From Diospyros lotus (taxonomy: Eukaryota; Streptophyta; Magnoliopsida; Ericales; Ebenaceae): a DNA stretch of 64,000 bases. Shown piece by piece: positions 34,037-46,198 of the stretch. Under the pieces are notes generated by a model. That model did no database searches and was not told the origin of the DNA. It saw nothing but the letters and a program-made list of their open reading frames with translations. A program made the translations under genes and the position numbers. Every line of letters starts with the position of its first letter. Within the stretch, counting starts at the first letter, position 1. The stretch covers positions 35,455,119 to 35,519,118 of the forward strand of contig NC_068350.1 in NCBI RefSeq assembly GCF_014633365.1, in the 5' to 3' direction.

Positions 34037-37000
34037 ATAGCACTTAGCCCTAACCAGGGAAAATGCAATATCTCTAAAGGCGATACGACCACATCGACCC
34101 ATTGGCAAACACAATCCTGCTTAAGAGGGGCAACCTCGACATATGAACCCAGGAATCACCCCATTGTCATTGTTAGGCATTACACTCCTACTCAAAAGCA
34201 TTCTAGAACCCAACGCAACCCTAGCCCCAAGAGTATCACATCAGCACTATCCCCGAAATCAACGACACCTCGGTATTAATGCTATTGCTCAAAGGAACCT
34301 GGGGTGGAGTCCACTCTTAGCCCCGCCACTTGAGCCAATAACCAGGGTGGTGTCCACTCTCAGCCCCGCCATTTGAGTACCGTAGGGTGAAGTCCGTCTC
34401 AGCCTCGTCCCAAGTAGGTCACATAGCATTAATTCCTAGTGCGCATCCCGAGTTCTGTCACTCGAGGCTACATCACAGGTTAACAACCCACGTCCCACAT
34501 AGACAAGACATAACATGCCAATGCCGAAAATCATAACATGCATGACATAAAATCAACATCTCAATGTATGCAATTTACCGTACGAAATTTAATACATGTA
34601 TAAATAATCGTTTGGACAACCATCACAATAAACCTAGTCATGGGGATGAACACTCACAGTAAACCATTCACATGTCACAAACAAGTTTTTCCGGTAGAAC
34701 CACTCACCTTTAGAGGCAATTCAATTTTTTCTTAAAAAGTGCGGTACTCCTCGATTTGCGTGCCCACCTTGAACTTCGCACGAGTCACTTCACCTCAAGC
34801 CGCAAGGTACCCTAATCATCCAATAACCATCAAAATATAATTTTCTTCTTAATTTTCTCACATTTTCTCATTTTTCTCTTATTTTTGTCACTAATAATCC
34901 AAAATAATTATTTACACAACTATTTTCTCAAATATTTTTACATAACTATACATAAAATAATTTTCCAAGAATTTTGGAAAAAAATCAGAAAATACCTATG
35001 TGGCATGCGCCCCCACGCGCGGGCGAGTGGGCTGGAGGATTCGGCTAGCACATGACAGTCACGCGTCGGTCGTCTTCTTCGTTTTTCTAGTCGTCGGCAA
35101 TGCTCTGATGTCCGATTTTCTTACATCGATCGAAAGCCCATTTCTATTCGATCATGATGCCACCGATTTCAGGCCGAAAGGCCACCGGAAAAGCCCCCGA
35201 TCAGGCAGTTTTAGACGAGGTGCGGCGGTCCGCCCAGCTTTTCCGATCAGCCTTCGAAACACCCTCAAAACACCTCGAAAGCTCATGAAACTTACCAGAA
35301 ACTGATGTGGATGAGATGGCCTTAGCATTTTATGACAAGTGTGATTTGGGCAATTTTAAAGGCTAACTTTAAGGAAATCGGGCTAATGATTTCGAGTCAT
35401 CAGCTTTGCTGATGAGGCCTATGCTTTTTCAGACAAATTACTTCGTTTAAGCCTCGAAATTAGCAATTTTTCTATTTTAGGAAATAATGGATTCCCTAAT
35501 AACTTTCATTAGGGAGTTAATTTTTACATGCCGCTTTGAGAGATTTTCCTTATTTCTTGCTGATTTTTTATTCTGTAATAAAATCTCAATCTTGCTTTTT
35601 TTTGGTAAGATTTGAGATTTAGGGTTTTTGAATGTTTTTCAAATTATAGCCTATAAATTCTTTGTTATAGGAGGTTTTAGATCAATTGATTGATTTTGAA
35701 TAAAAATTTATGTTGAGATTTTCCCTTAATTCTCTTCAATTTATTTGGTATTCTTTAAGAATCAACGACTTATTGTTTGAGTCCTATAATCCGGTATTCG
35801 TGAGTGAATCAACAGATTAATAGAAGGCTTTCGCTACGTCAGAAACACTCATCTCGCCTCAAGGATCAAAAGCCCCTAACTGGGGAAAATGCAATCTCTC
35901 TAAAGGCGACACAACCACATCGACCCATTGGCAAACACAATCCTGCTTAAGAGGGACAACCTCGACATTTGAACCCGAGAATCACCCCATTGTCATTGTT
36001 AGGCATTACGCTCCTACTCAAAAGCATTCCAGAACCCAACGCAACCCTAGCCCCAAGAGTATCACATCAGCACTATCCTCGAAATCAACGACACCTCAGT
36101 ATTAATGCTATTGCTCAAAGGAACCTGGGGTGATGTCCACTCTCAGCCCCGCCACTTAAGCCAACAACCAGGGTGGGGTCCACTCTCAACCCCGCTACTT
36201 GAGTACCGTAGGGTGAAGTCCGTCTCAGCCTCGTCCCAAGTAGGTCACATAGCATTAATTCCTAGTGCGCATCCCGAATGCTGTCACTCGAGGCTACGTC
36301 ATAGGTTAACAGCCCACGTCCCACATGGACAACACGTAACATGCTAATGCCGAAAATCATAACTTGCATGACATAAAATCAACATCTCAATGTATGTAAT
36401 TTACCGTACGAAATTTAATACATGTGTAAATAATCATTTGGACAACATCACAATAAGCCTAGTCATGGGGATGAACACTCACCTTTAGACGCGACTCAAA
36501 TTTTCTCGAAAAGCGCGATACTCCTCGATTTGTGCGCCCACCTTGACTTCGCACGAGTCACTTCACCTTAAGCTTCAAGGCACCCTAAGCATCATATTTG
36601 TTCATAAAAGCATATCAATATCTATTTTCTCCAATTTTCTTCTTATTTCCTCTATATTTCTCTTCCAAAAATTCAAATAAATACCTACTCAAGGTTTTTC
36701 CATGATTTTTCTTCACAATAATTCATAAATCAATATTCCCTGTCTTCTAAAATTTTTTGAAAATTTTCCTATACTTCCTTCTATTTTCCATAAGCCTTAT
36801 TTCCCTTTAAAATTATAAAATGACCATTTCCTCCATCATTTTTCAAAATTTTCTTCCACCATAATTTCTAATTTATTTTTCTCAAAATAATAAAAAAATT
36901 CCAAAAATTCCTAAGCCTTCACGTGCCCTCATGCGCGACGCGTGGTCTGGAGGATTCGGCTGGCGCGTGACAGTCACACGCCGGTCGTCTTCTTCGATTT

Positions 37001-37260
37001 TTCGGTCGCCGACGATGCTCCGATACCCAATTTTCTTACACCATCAGAAAGCCCTCCTTCAGTTGATCGTGATGGCACTAACCCCCGGCTGAAACCACAC
37101 CGGAAAAGCCCCCAATCGGGCAGTTGCAGGTGCGCGCGTGGTGAACCGCCCCGCTTTTCCGACCAGCGTTCAAAACCCCCTTGAACCAGCTCGAAAACTC
37201 TCGAAAATCTCCAGAAACTCTCCTCTTGCCACAAGGATCAAAAGCCCCTTATTGGCTTCC
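34037..37260. repeat. Direct duplication inside the Tekay LTR
   Basis: The first copy runs from 'gccctaaccagggaaaatgc' (about 34043) to 'gatcaaaagcccctaac' (about 35880, minus the small LTR). The second runs from 'ctggggaaaatgcaatctc' (35880) to 'aaggatcaaaagcccctt' (about 37245). The copies meet at a short shared stretch (GCCCCTAAC against GCCCTAACC). A roughly 40-bp stretch present in the first copy is absent from the second near 36475. Confidence 0.8.
35303..35841 (+). mobile_element. Small solo LTR (probably copia), 539 bp
   Basis: The ends are TGATGTGGATG and CTACGTCA, and the TSD is a perfect GAAAC (35298-35302 and 35842-35846). A TATA-like CCTATAAATTC lies near 35651, followed by AATAAA near 35700. 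No protein is encoded. The family is unassigned; a copia or short TRIM-like origin is possible. Confidence 0.8.
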
Positions 37261-38519
37261 TTCGATTCACCCTCAAACTCTAGCTATTTGATGCTTCAAA
37301 ATCGATCAAAACCCTTTGCTATTTATAGGCCAATACCGACCCCCACGTGGCAAATCTTCGACCATATCTTCTCCCACACGCCTTCTGGACCATTCTTGGC
37401 CATGCCCTGACGAGATTGGGCTGCCAAATCTCTAGATTTTTCGGCCAAAAATAGTGGCTAGATCTGCCATACTTGAGCAGATTTTCAGAAATTGCAGTTT
37501 GGCCCTCTTGAAACTTTCTTTTGCATTTTGGCCCTTATCCTCAAGCCCCTGATCTTCCCAGCACCATCACTAAGACCCACAAGATTAGTACTTCTCATTT
37601 CTCCCTTAAAACTTCCAAAAAATTACCGTTTTAACCTCCCTTGAGCAAATTTAGAAAACTGCACTTAGGCCCGACTGATCGTTTTGACCTTAAATCCACT
37701 CGATTCAACTCGGAATCACTTAAGGGTTGTTCTATACATAAAATATTAGTCCTTGACATGATTTGTTGACTTTTCGGACATCTCTTACGTCGCTTCAGTT
37801 TTCTCAGCCCGGTCGACAACTGTACCGAAAACTGTTCCTGATCCAATTTCTTTCATCACCAAAAACCATAACTTATATTACTTGATGATGCTATACCATT
37901 TTTCTTAATCATCTAGGGTCTGAGATACTCCCTTCAGTCGATTCGGTGATTTATTTTACTTTTAAACCCACTTTTCGGTATTTTAAACTCACCCAAATTA
38001 CGCGGCAACTTCATGAAGATATGGGGTAGTACAATTATAGTAATTTCTGTATCAAAATGAACCAAGAAATGTTATTTTTTTAAGTCTAAAAGATTAGCGC
38101 ATTATAAGGAAACATATAAGAAAATATTTCTATTTTGAAAAACTATATCCCCGTATTTTGATAACTAATATTCATTAATGTTAAAATAATTTTTAATGAT
38201 TTTTTCAAGAAATATAATATATGTATTTTGAAAGTGGTAAAATTGTTAAATCTTAAATTTGTACTAAAACTAAAATTTTATTTTTTTATTATTTTGAAAT
38301 TTCAATTTTTAGATATTTTTATTGAATCCAAATGGGGGGTACTTTTTTATTTACATTTATGTATTAAAATAAATTGATATTTTCTTTAATTTATATTTTC
38401 CCTTCCATTTACTTAAATTAAAGAAATGTAAATATCTTGTAATGTATACATATTATATGGATTATATTTTCAAACAATTGTTATATGTATAAAATTTATT
38501 TTCTATAATATTGGCCTCA

Positions 38520-38745
38520 GAAGTCAACTCTTAGCTTAATGGAGTCGACTCCCCTTAAGCTAAAGTCGACTTTTGCAAAGTTAGAGTCGAACTAGCCGAG
38601 AACATGTTATGCAGAGTCGACCTAGAAGCATTGGTGTATTTTGAAGAGTCAGCTCTAACATTAGAGAAGTTGACTCTTATATAACTAGAGTTGACTCTCA
38701 CTTAAAATGGAAGTCAACTCTTGTTTTAAAGAAGTCGACTCCCAG
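38520..38745. repeat. GAGTCGACTC-type motif cluster
   Basis: About ten exact or near copies of the twofold-symmetric GAGTCGACTC or its half site GTCGACT, in the promoter-proximal part of the outer copia LTR just upstream of the TATA-like box. The inverted equivalent in the nested LTR is at 39945-40150. Confidence 0.8.
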
Positions 38746-39213
38746 ACTCCAACGATCGGATTTTCTAGCCATTGAAAAAGCCGTTGAAAGCCAAATCTAT
38801 AAAAGAGAAAGGAGAAATCTGGAGATAACTAATGCACAACCAAAATCAATCTTTCTAAAGGCACTCTCAAGCTCTCAAGCACTCAAGAAAAGAAATCCAA
38901 GGCCCAAGCATTAAAGATAAATCTTTAGAGCCCAAGGAAAAGAGATATCCTCTCCAAGTGTGGTAAAAATTGTATCATTTCATTTGTATATTTGCCTTGT
39001 ATCATTTGTTCTTGTATTCATATCCATATTAGTCCAAATTTGTTGGATATAAGATTGTTTATTTGTATTAATTGTGGATTTTGAGTGGCCTCCTAGAGCC
39101 CAATTAATCTAGGTATATTGTTGTATTAGTTTTCGGGGTGAGCTAAGGGGAAAACCTTGGTATGGTGTAAAAGTTTCCTAGATGAATTTGTTGGAAAACC
39201 TAGGTGTGGTTTA

Positions 39214-40744
39214 TGTTGGTCCATTGACACACAATGGCCACTCAAGAGAGGGGTTGAATTGAGTGATAAAAACTTATTCAATCAAATTCTTCCCTTTTAA
39301 AAAACTTTTGAGCTTTTCTTATATAAATAAAATACTTGTTATAAATATGTATATTGTTAAGAATGATAGCGATATAAATATGCAAACAACAATAACAACA
39401 CAAAAATATATAGTGGTTCGGTGTCTCCAACACCTACTCCATTCTCTCAAGGTCAACCCGACACTTGAGGTTCCACTAAAACCACAACACCAGATTTCCA
39501 CAGAAGATCACCTAGCAAACTTGTACACCTTGAGATTTTCCTCTTAGTTTAGCTCGGAAACTAATACAACACAACAATACACCTAAATTACTTAGGCTCT
39601 AGGATGTCACTCACAATCCACAAATTAATACAAATAAATCCTATGTCCAAACAACCTTAGACTAATATGGAATTAAACACAATGATGTAGAAGAAAAAAT
39701 AGAAATAATACAAGTTACCACAAATGGAGAGAATATCTTCTCCTTTGCCTTGGGCTCCAAATGGATTAAACTTTAAGCATGAGCCTTGGATTGCTTTACT
39801 TGAGTTGTTTGAGAGCTTGGATGTGCTTTAGGAAGATAGGAGATGATAGAGCATTAGCCTTCTCCAGATTTCTCCTCTTGATATTTATAATGAAGCTTCC
39901 AACGAATCTTTAAATGTTTGGAAAATCTGATCGTTGGAGTCTGGGAGTCGAATTTTCTAAAATAGGAGTCAACATCTATTTTAAGTGGGAGTCGACTCTA
40001 GATATACAAGAGTCGACTCTTCGAAATACACCAATACTGCTAGGTCGACTCTGCATAACATGCTCTCGGCTGGGTCGACTCTAACTTTGCAAGAGTCGAC
40101 TCCAGCTTAAAGGGAGTCGACTCCATTGAACCAAGAGTCGACTTCTGAGGCCAATATTATAGAAAATAGATTTGCTTGAAGATACAATGTAGAGAATGAA
40201 TACATTACAAGATATTAACATTTCTTTAGTTTACTCATTTTCTTTAATTTATATTTTACCTTCCATTTACTTTAATACATAAATGTAAATAAGAAAGTAC
40301 CCCCATTTGGATTTAATAAAAATATATAAAAAATTAAAATTCAAAACAATAAGAAAATAGAATTTTGGTTTCAGTACAAAATCGAAATTTAGCAATTTTA
40401 CCACCCCCAAAATACATACCTTCTATTTCTTAAAAAAATCATTAAAAATCATTTTAACAACAATGAATATTAGCTACCAAAATATCAAAAAATAGTTTTC
40501 CAAAATGAAAACATTTTCTTATATGTCCCCTTATAATGCGCTAATATTCTACTTAGAACAAATAGCATTTCTTGGATCAATTTGATACACAAAATACTAT
40601 AATACTTAAAATATGTTATCCAACATAAGACATATCAAAATTTCATTAGGGGATTTTAAATATATCAAAAATAGTTTTACTAAAATTATGTTTTGTTAAA
40701 CATCAAAACACACAATAGGTTGATTGGAGCAATTTGGCTCAACA
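39214..40744 (-). mobile_element. Copia-type solo LTR (inner), same family as its host, reversed
   Basis: 1531 bp starting TGTTGGTCCATTG and ending GGCTCAACA, with a perfect TSD GTTTA (39209-39213 and 40745-40749). It is inserted in the outer LTR of the same family but in opposite orientation. A TATA-like TTATAAATA on the minus strand lies near 39890. The pair forms an inverted repeat with arms over 1 kb. The open frames at 39263-39547 have no recognisable content. Confidence 0.9.
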
Positions 40745-41012
40745 GTTTAGTGGAACCTCAAGTGTTGGGTTGATCTTGAGAGAGTGGAGTAGGTGTTGGA
40801 AACACCAAACCACTATATATTCTTATGTTGTTATTGTTATTTGCATATTTATATTGCTATCATTCTCAAACAACACATAAATTTTTAACTAGTATTTTCT
40901 TTATATAAGAAAAGCTCAAGAGTTTTCAAAAGGGAAGAATTCGATTTAATAAGTTTTTAACACTCAATTCACTCCCCCTCTTGAGTGGCCATTATGTGTC
41001 AAGGGACCAACA

Positions 41013-42346
41013 CTTAGGCCTCTTGTATGTGAATTTAGTGTTTATTTAATTAATGTCTTATGTTGACAATATGTGTTGGGATTCAGGAATTGCATCAATT
41101 AGGGGGGGGGTCATATTCCGCGAATGCTTAGACACATGCATTTTGGAATGACTAGGTACACGAGCACTACATTGAATGTGTATTACTATGTGGGCAAAGC
41201 ATGGCCCAATGCCTAGTTTATGAGGGTCTTGTATCACGTTTATGCTTATAACGCCATGAATTTTTATGTCTTACATTGCATGGCTCTATTGCGTGCAGTG
41301 ACTCTAACTTCTTAATGTACATCTTTCAAACGGGAGTACCGATCCGAGGATTTTATCACGGACGGGAGGATCGTACCATTTTAGGCGGGAGGACCGACCT
41401 GAGGTTAGCATTACACTAAAAAGTATCGTTCCATTTTAGGCAGGAGTACCGACCTGAGGTTACAGCGGTTCATCGTTTCATGCTTGTTAGTTCATGGCAG
41501 CGATAGGTCTGTTAGGGACTTAGGTGTAATACCTCGAGAGCCTAGTATCAGGTCCAAAAAGGGACTCTAGATAAGTTAGTATATATCGAGAATAGTAAGG
41601 AAGGAAACAACACCAGTTGGATACCTTTTGGATTGAATGTGGATAAAGAACTCCCAGGTTGAGCGTGCTTGAACTAGGGTAGCTTAAGGATGGGTGACCC
41701 CTAAGAAGTTTGCATAAGCCCATCAAGGTAAATTGATCCGGCCCTTCCTATCGCTCGATGAGAGATGTTACATTGGGTGCCAGTGTCTTTTGTGTGGACC
41801 ACTAAATGCATATTTAATTATGCAGTTTATTCATGACTTGCAATTCATGGTCTTGGTATGTTGTTGTTATGCACGTGGAGAGTAAGTGATTTGGGTTACA
41901 CCTTCAATTTTACTAGCTTTGTTTCTTATTATACTTGCTGAGTCTTGTGACTCACCCTTATTTTAATATTATTCTAGGCAAAGGAAAAGCTAAGGTCGCA
42001 AGCAAGGGTGGCAGCGCGTACCCTAGTTGGGTAGTACGGTGTACAAGGCAATTCTAGTCCTTTGAGTCTTGTGGCTACTAGAGTTTTTGGGAGTGTCGGG
42101 GTTTGTTTTTTTTTTCTTTTGAGTTGCATTGGCACGGACTTTGTAAATATATAAACCATGTAACCACGGTAGAAGTGGTTGGCCATATAAGCATGCATGT
42201 GTTTTACAGTTTTTCTTTCGATGTGTCAGGATTCATTTTGGCTTGCAAAATAGATGTTTTATTTAAGCCTGTTTCTGTGCCACTACACGACGACCTTCTC
42301 ACGGATCTTATGTGCTCGCTGGGGCTCCGTGAGGCAGGCTGTTACA
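41013..42346 (+). mobile_element. Tekay-type LTR (+), 3' segment
   Basis: Carries the typical + strand 3' part 'acttgctgagtcttgtgactcaccc' (about 41934-41958) and ends GGCAGGCTGTTACA at 42346, followed at once by copia pol. A near-duplicated 30-bp unit (CCATTTTAGGCGGGAGGACC type) occurs at about 41377 and 41429. The open frame 42103-42447 is a chance read across the LTR end into copia. Confidence 0.7.
41525..41772 (+). mobile_element. Cassandra solo LTR
   Basis: 248 bp, TGTAATACCTCGAGAGCC to GAGATGTTACA. The flanks TTAGG (41520-41524) and TTGGG (41773-41777) are a one-mismatch TSD. The 5S-like core is more diverged than in the 28691 array and there is a short extra stretch near 41548-41570, suggesting an older insertion. 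Confidence 0.9.
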
Positions 42347-42453
42347 AATTTATTTCAAAAGAAGTGAATTTGATCATTGCTTATATTTCAAACATTATAA
42401 TAAAGATTGTGTGTTTCTCTTATTATATGTTGATGACATGCTCTTGATTGGGT
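42347..42453 (+). pseudogene. Copia reverse transcriptase fragment with YVDD box
   Basis: Frame from 42354: FKRSEFDHCLYFKHYNKDC, then LLLYVDDMLLIG, with the YVDD catalytic box at 42426-42437. This is the reverse transcriptase active site of a Ty1/copia element. Its 5' side is the end of a Tekay LTR and its 3' side is the CACTA-like insertion. The frame is uninterrupted. The next piece of the same protein is at 53435. Confidence 0.9.
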
Positions 42454-43844
42454 ACAACCCCGTCGCTGATTAGCGATGGAATTATTTTCTGTCGCTAAAT
42501 TCAGCGCATGCCCAAAATTCAATGCTCACCAGCCTCCGTGTAACTCCCCATTTTCTCAAGCATGTTATAACTTAGGACAATTCTGGGATAATAAATTTTT
42601 TTCTTAAAAACTAATACTAAACCACATCATTCTTCATATCTATCCCAAAATCTCCATACATTTATCTCGAAAGAAAATCATTATAAACATTAAATACAGA
42701 AGTTAGAATCGAATCTAACATCTTAACATTAATCAAAAATCAATTCTTACATACTCATTAACCATAAATAAGGTTATATATCATCATTCCTCAAAACGTT
42801 CAGAATTCGAAATAGCAGAATTTAAATACATGAGCTACATAACATACATTCAATTCATCATTTAATTCATCATGCACTTTGCTAAGTGCCATTTCATACC
42901 TCATTCATCCTCGTTTCTACTACAATCTCCATCTGAAATGTTTAACTATTCCAGGAGCAAAGCCCAAGTTAGATGATGAATCATCTAAGTAAGGGTATAA
43001 AACATATTTCGTGCATGTATGCAAAATGCAAAATGTCCTTTTCCATTTCATTTCAGTTTGAGTCGACCGCACCCAACTACTACTCCCCATTTTTACAACC
43101 TCATTTCCAGGCCGAGATGTATGGGTGCACCCTTGGTAGAGCAGCGATGCCAGTCCATAAACCCAAACCCTTATGTGATGTATAATCAATAATATCATCA
43201 TGAACGTATGCACATTTCATGATCAATATATGTAAATGCAATTTACATGACATATTCACATCAAGACATGACAACATGATAAAACCATTTACATAAAATT
43301 GGCTTTTGGGGTCAAACCACTTACTTTCTCAAGCTTATCGACTACCTCGATATTTATGCCTTACCTCGAAATACGTGCATAATCTCGATTTGCATGCCAA
43401 TTCTCAAAATTCTCACAAGTCACTTCAACTTAAGCCTCAAGCACCCTAATCATCATAGTTATTTAAATAAGTATTAAAACCTATTTTTTCATAATTTCTT
43501 GCATTTTCTTTATTTTTCTCTTTATTTCTTCCTATTTTCTCTCAATAAATCCAAACTAAATATTTCTCAAATATTTCACTATAACAATTCATAAAATAAC
43601 ATTCTTGAATTTCTAGAATTTTCTAGGAAATATTACTCACCTTAAAGATTTATCTCTAGAAGTTACGGTTTCACAGCAAATAACCTAAGTTTCTGTAGAA
43701 AACACGAGTTTCAGTAAAGCTAACCTCCAAAAATTTTACATGGGGTTGAAGCGAATTAAATATGGGTCATAATTGAAATTTTTCGATGAAAATGGGCCCC
43801 AGATGCGCCCTCATACGCCCTTTGAAAGTGGCCCACGCGCCTTC

Positions 43845-45355
43845 TGAAGGATCATGAACGAGGATACAAAAGCATGCAACGGAAGCGGTTTAAAATCAAA
43901 ACCATTCCTCGTATTGATTAGAATCTAGGAGACTTACTTTTTCGACGGATTACCGGTCGGAATGGAGCGACAGGAGCAGGATGAGCGGGAGCTACGACGC
44001 GTGGTGGAGACGACGGCTGTCCTGCGATCCTTCGGCTCCTTCGCATCAGAACTTCGAGGCTCTCTTTCGATCTTCCGGAGTATGACTCGAACTCGTGGCC
44101 TCTCTTCGGTGAAGAAGAATGAAAAACGACTTGGATGAAAAAAACAAATAATGAGAGAATATATAGGGAGAACCCTAGGGTTAAAACCCTAGTGGGCCAA
44201 ACCCTAATGGGCCAAGATCATTTAATTAATTTTCTAATTGGGTTAGCCCAATTAATTAATTAAAAACCCTAATGAACTATTATTTTATTCTAGCCCAATT
44301 AATTATGGACCATTCTGAATAAAATAATTCTCTCTCAATATAATTCATCCAACAAGCCAAATGTATTAAAAAATACATGAGTTACATCGAGCTACCCCGG
44401 GGACCAAAAGACAAATTATTCACGGCTACTAAAATGACCAAAATATCCCTGCTACCTAGTAGCTATATTTTGTCATTCTAAGTGTTCCAACTATCACCAT
44501 ATGGTAACACTGACCCCACGAATAATTCTGCATATGCCATGTCTTTGACCTACTAGTGTAATGACGAAAATACCCCTCTGCGTAACACCCATCATTTAGA
44601 AAGGAATAATGTACTAACACCTTTCTAAATGACTTCTACCATCCTTAGATCACTAGTCCAATAATCCGTGACTACTCGAATGTACTTGCTTATCACTGGG
44701 AGCTACCCAGAAGCACACACTCTTAAGTCACGTTCCCAGGGCCCTGGATTATTCGATTATTCTTGGACAATCACAAGGGGGTGAATCACAGAAACTATCT
44801 TGTATTAGTCTGTCTTAGCTAATTAGAAACCATACTCCCAACTCAAAAGGATATTGATCTTTGATAGACCTCACCTACAATGAATCTAAGAATATAGCTC
44901 TAGGTTCACTAGACCACTAACTAATACTCAAGTATTAGAGTACTCGTCCACGTAGTAGCAGTGATAGACTAGCTCCATGATAATTAGTACTTTGTCATTA
45001 GCTTCTATCACAGGTCCACTCTACGCATTCCAAATGCGCTTGTACAATTAGAGTAAACGGACTGTTTACTGGCTAAGGCAAGCCATCCTCCATTAGGATC
45101 TATTGCCCAATGATCTTATCATGATAGAATGCCCAGTTCTATCAAAAGATCAAGAGTAATATTTTCTTGCTTATTAAGTACCCATGATTCATGCCTAACT
45201 GTGAAGAACGACCCATCACATGAATCACTTACTTAATAGCATGGACACCTTTCCAACAATTAAATGCAAATAATATATGTGCCATAAACTGAATAAAAGA
45301 AACATCATTACCATAAATTAAACAAAACATGTCTTTAGGGCATACATTTCCAACA
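43845..45355 (-). mobile_element. Copia-type solo LTR (-)
   Basis: 1511 bp, TGAAGGATCATGAACG to TACATTTCCAACA, flanked by CCTTC (43840-43844) and CCTTT (45356-45360), a one-mismatch TSD. It is highly similar to the + copy at 60445-61933 along its whole length, read in reverse. A minus-strand TATA-like stretch lies near 44160. Confidence 0.9.
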
Positions 45356-46198
45356 CCTTTACGCGTAGCCGTGACAACACTGTGTCACTTTCATTTTATC
45401 TTGCCTTTTTTCTGACTGTTTGGGATGAATTCCGATGAAAACCCAAACCTCCGGCTTGACTCGTTCTCCTTCGCTTCTCCTCCGATTCCTTCACTTCTTG
45501 TAACATCTCGAAATTTGAGATAATTAGCAATTTTTAATTTTGACATTTAAAGTGATTATTGAATATTCGAGGATTTAAGAAAAATATTTAATTCATGGGT
45601 TTTAGGGTGGTTTATTGAGTTATGTGAAGTTTATATTAAATTTGGTATGTTGTTGGAATTAAAATAATGTATTTATAATTATTTGAGGTTATCATTTGGA
45701 AACTTCAAAGAAATTAATTATTATGGTATTTGAGGTTACTATTGAATATTTGGAGATTTAGAGAAGATAAGTATTTCTGATGTATTGAGGAAATGAGAAA
45801 TTAAGACAATAAATTAAATTAATTGGAAGTAATTATGAAAGTAATGAAGTGAATTAAATTAGTGGATTTTGGGACAATTGGGGGCGTAAGTGAAATAATG
45901 GAACTTGGAGGGAAGAAAATCACCTTAAGAATAAATTAGGTGATATATTTATCAAAGGTGGCAGCTGGCTCAACGGTCGCGCGTGAAGCCCTCCTGGCAG
46001 AAGGCGCAGGTTTGAGTCGCTGGGGGGGGGGGGAGAAAAATAAGCTATGATTTTGCTCCCAGCAAGGCACCGAATGGCATCATTTCGAGGCGCCGCATGA
46101 CACCCATGCGCATGGGCGCAGGCGGCCATGCCGCGCGCATGCCATGCGTAGCCGCTCAGCCCTCCTGGCCGCGCCAGGTGGCAGCAGCTGGGCTGCCC

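Larger units (their letters stand above)
33486..38033 (-). mobile_element. Tekay-type solo LTR (-) with internal duplication
   Basis: It starts TGTAACGCCCCGTCTTCCCA and ends GGGGTAGTACA, with a perfect TSD ATTAT (33481-33485 and 38034-38038). A minus-strand TATA-like site (CTATAAATAG) lies near 37320. It is longer (4548 bp) than its relatives because about 1.4 kb is duplicated inside it and a small LTR (35303-35841) is inserted in the first copy. Same subfamily as 14122-15075. The open frames at 35000-35305 and 36942-37410 are GC-rich LTR sequence repeated in both copies; I do not consider them genes. Confidence 0.85.
33344..41012 (+). mobile_element. Copia-type solo LTR (outer), with three nested LTRs
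   Basis: The ends are TGTTGAGCCAAC and AGGGACCAACA. The flanks TTTAG (33339-33343) and CTTAG (41013-41017) form a one-mismatch TSD. The three segments of its own sequence (33344-33485, 38039-39213 and 40750-41012) total about 1.58 kb. A TATA-like CTATAAAAG at 38798-38806 indicates + orientation. It contains a GAGTCGACTC cluster (38520-38745). A second copy of the same LTR is inserted inside it in reverse orientation. No coding sequence is seen. Confidence 0.85.

Noticed and set aside
35000..37410. GC-rich open frames at 35000-35305 and 36942-37410 that resemble each other
   Set aside because: Their similarity comes from the internal duplication of the Tekay LTR; reading frames differ and are not conserved between copies.
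41520..41726. 68-codon minus-strand open frame
   Set aside because: It lies almost wholly inside the Cassandra solo LTR, which encodes no protein.
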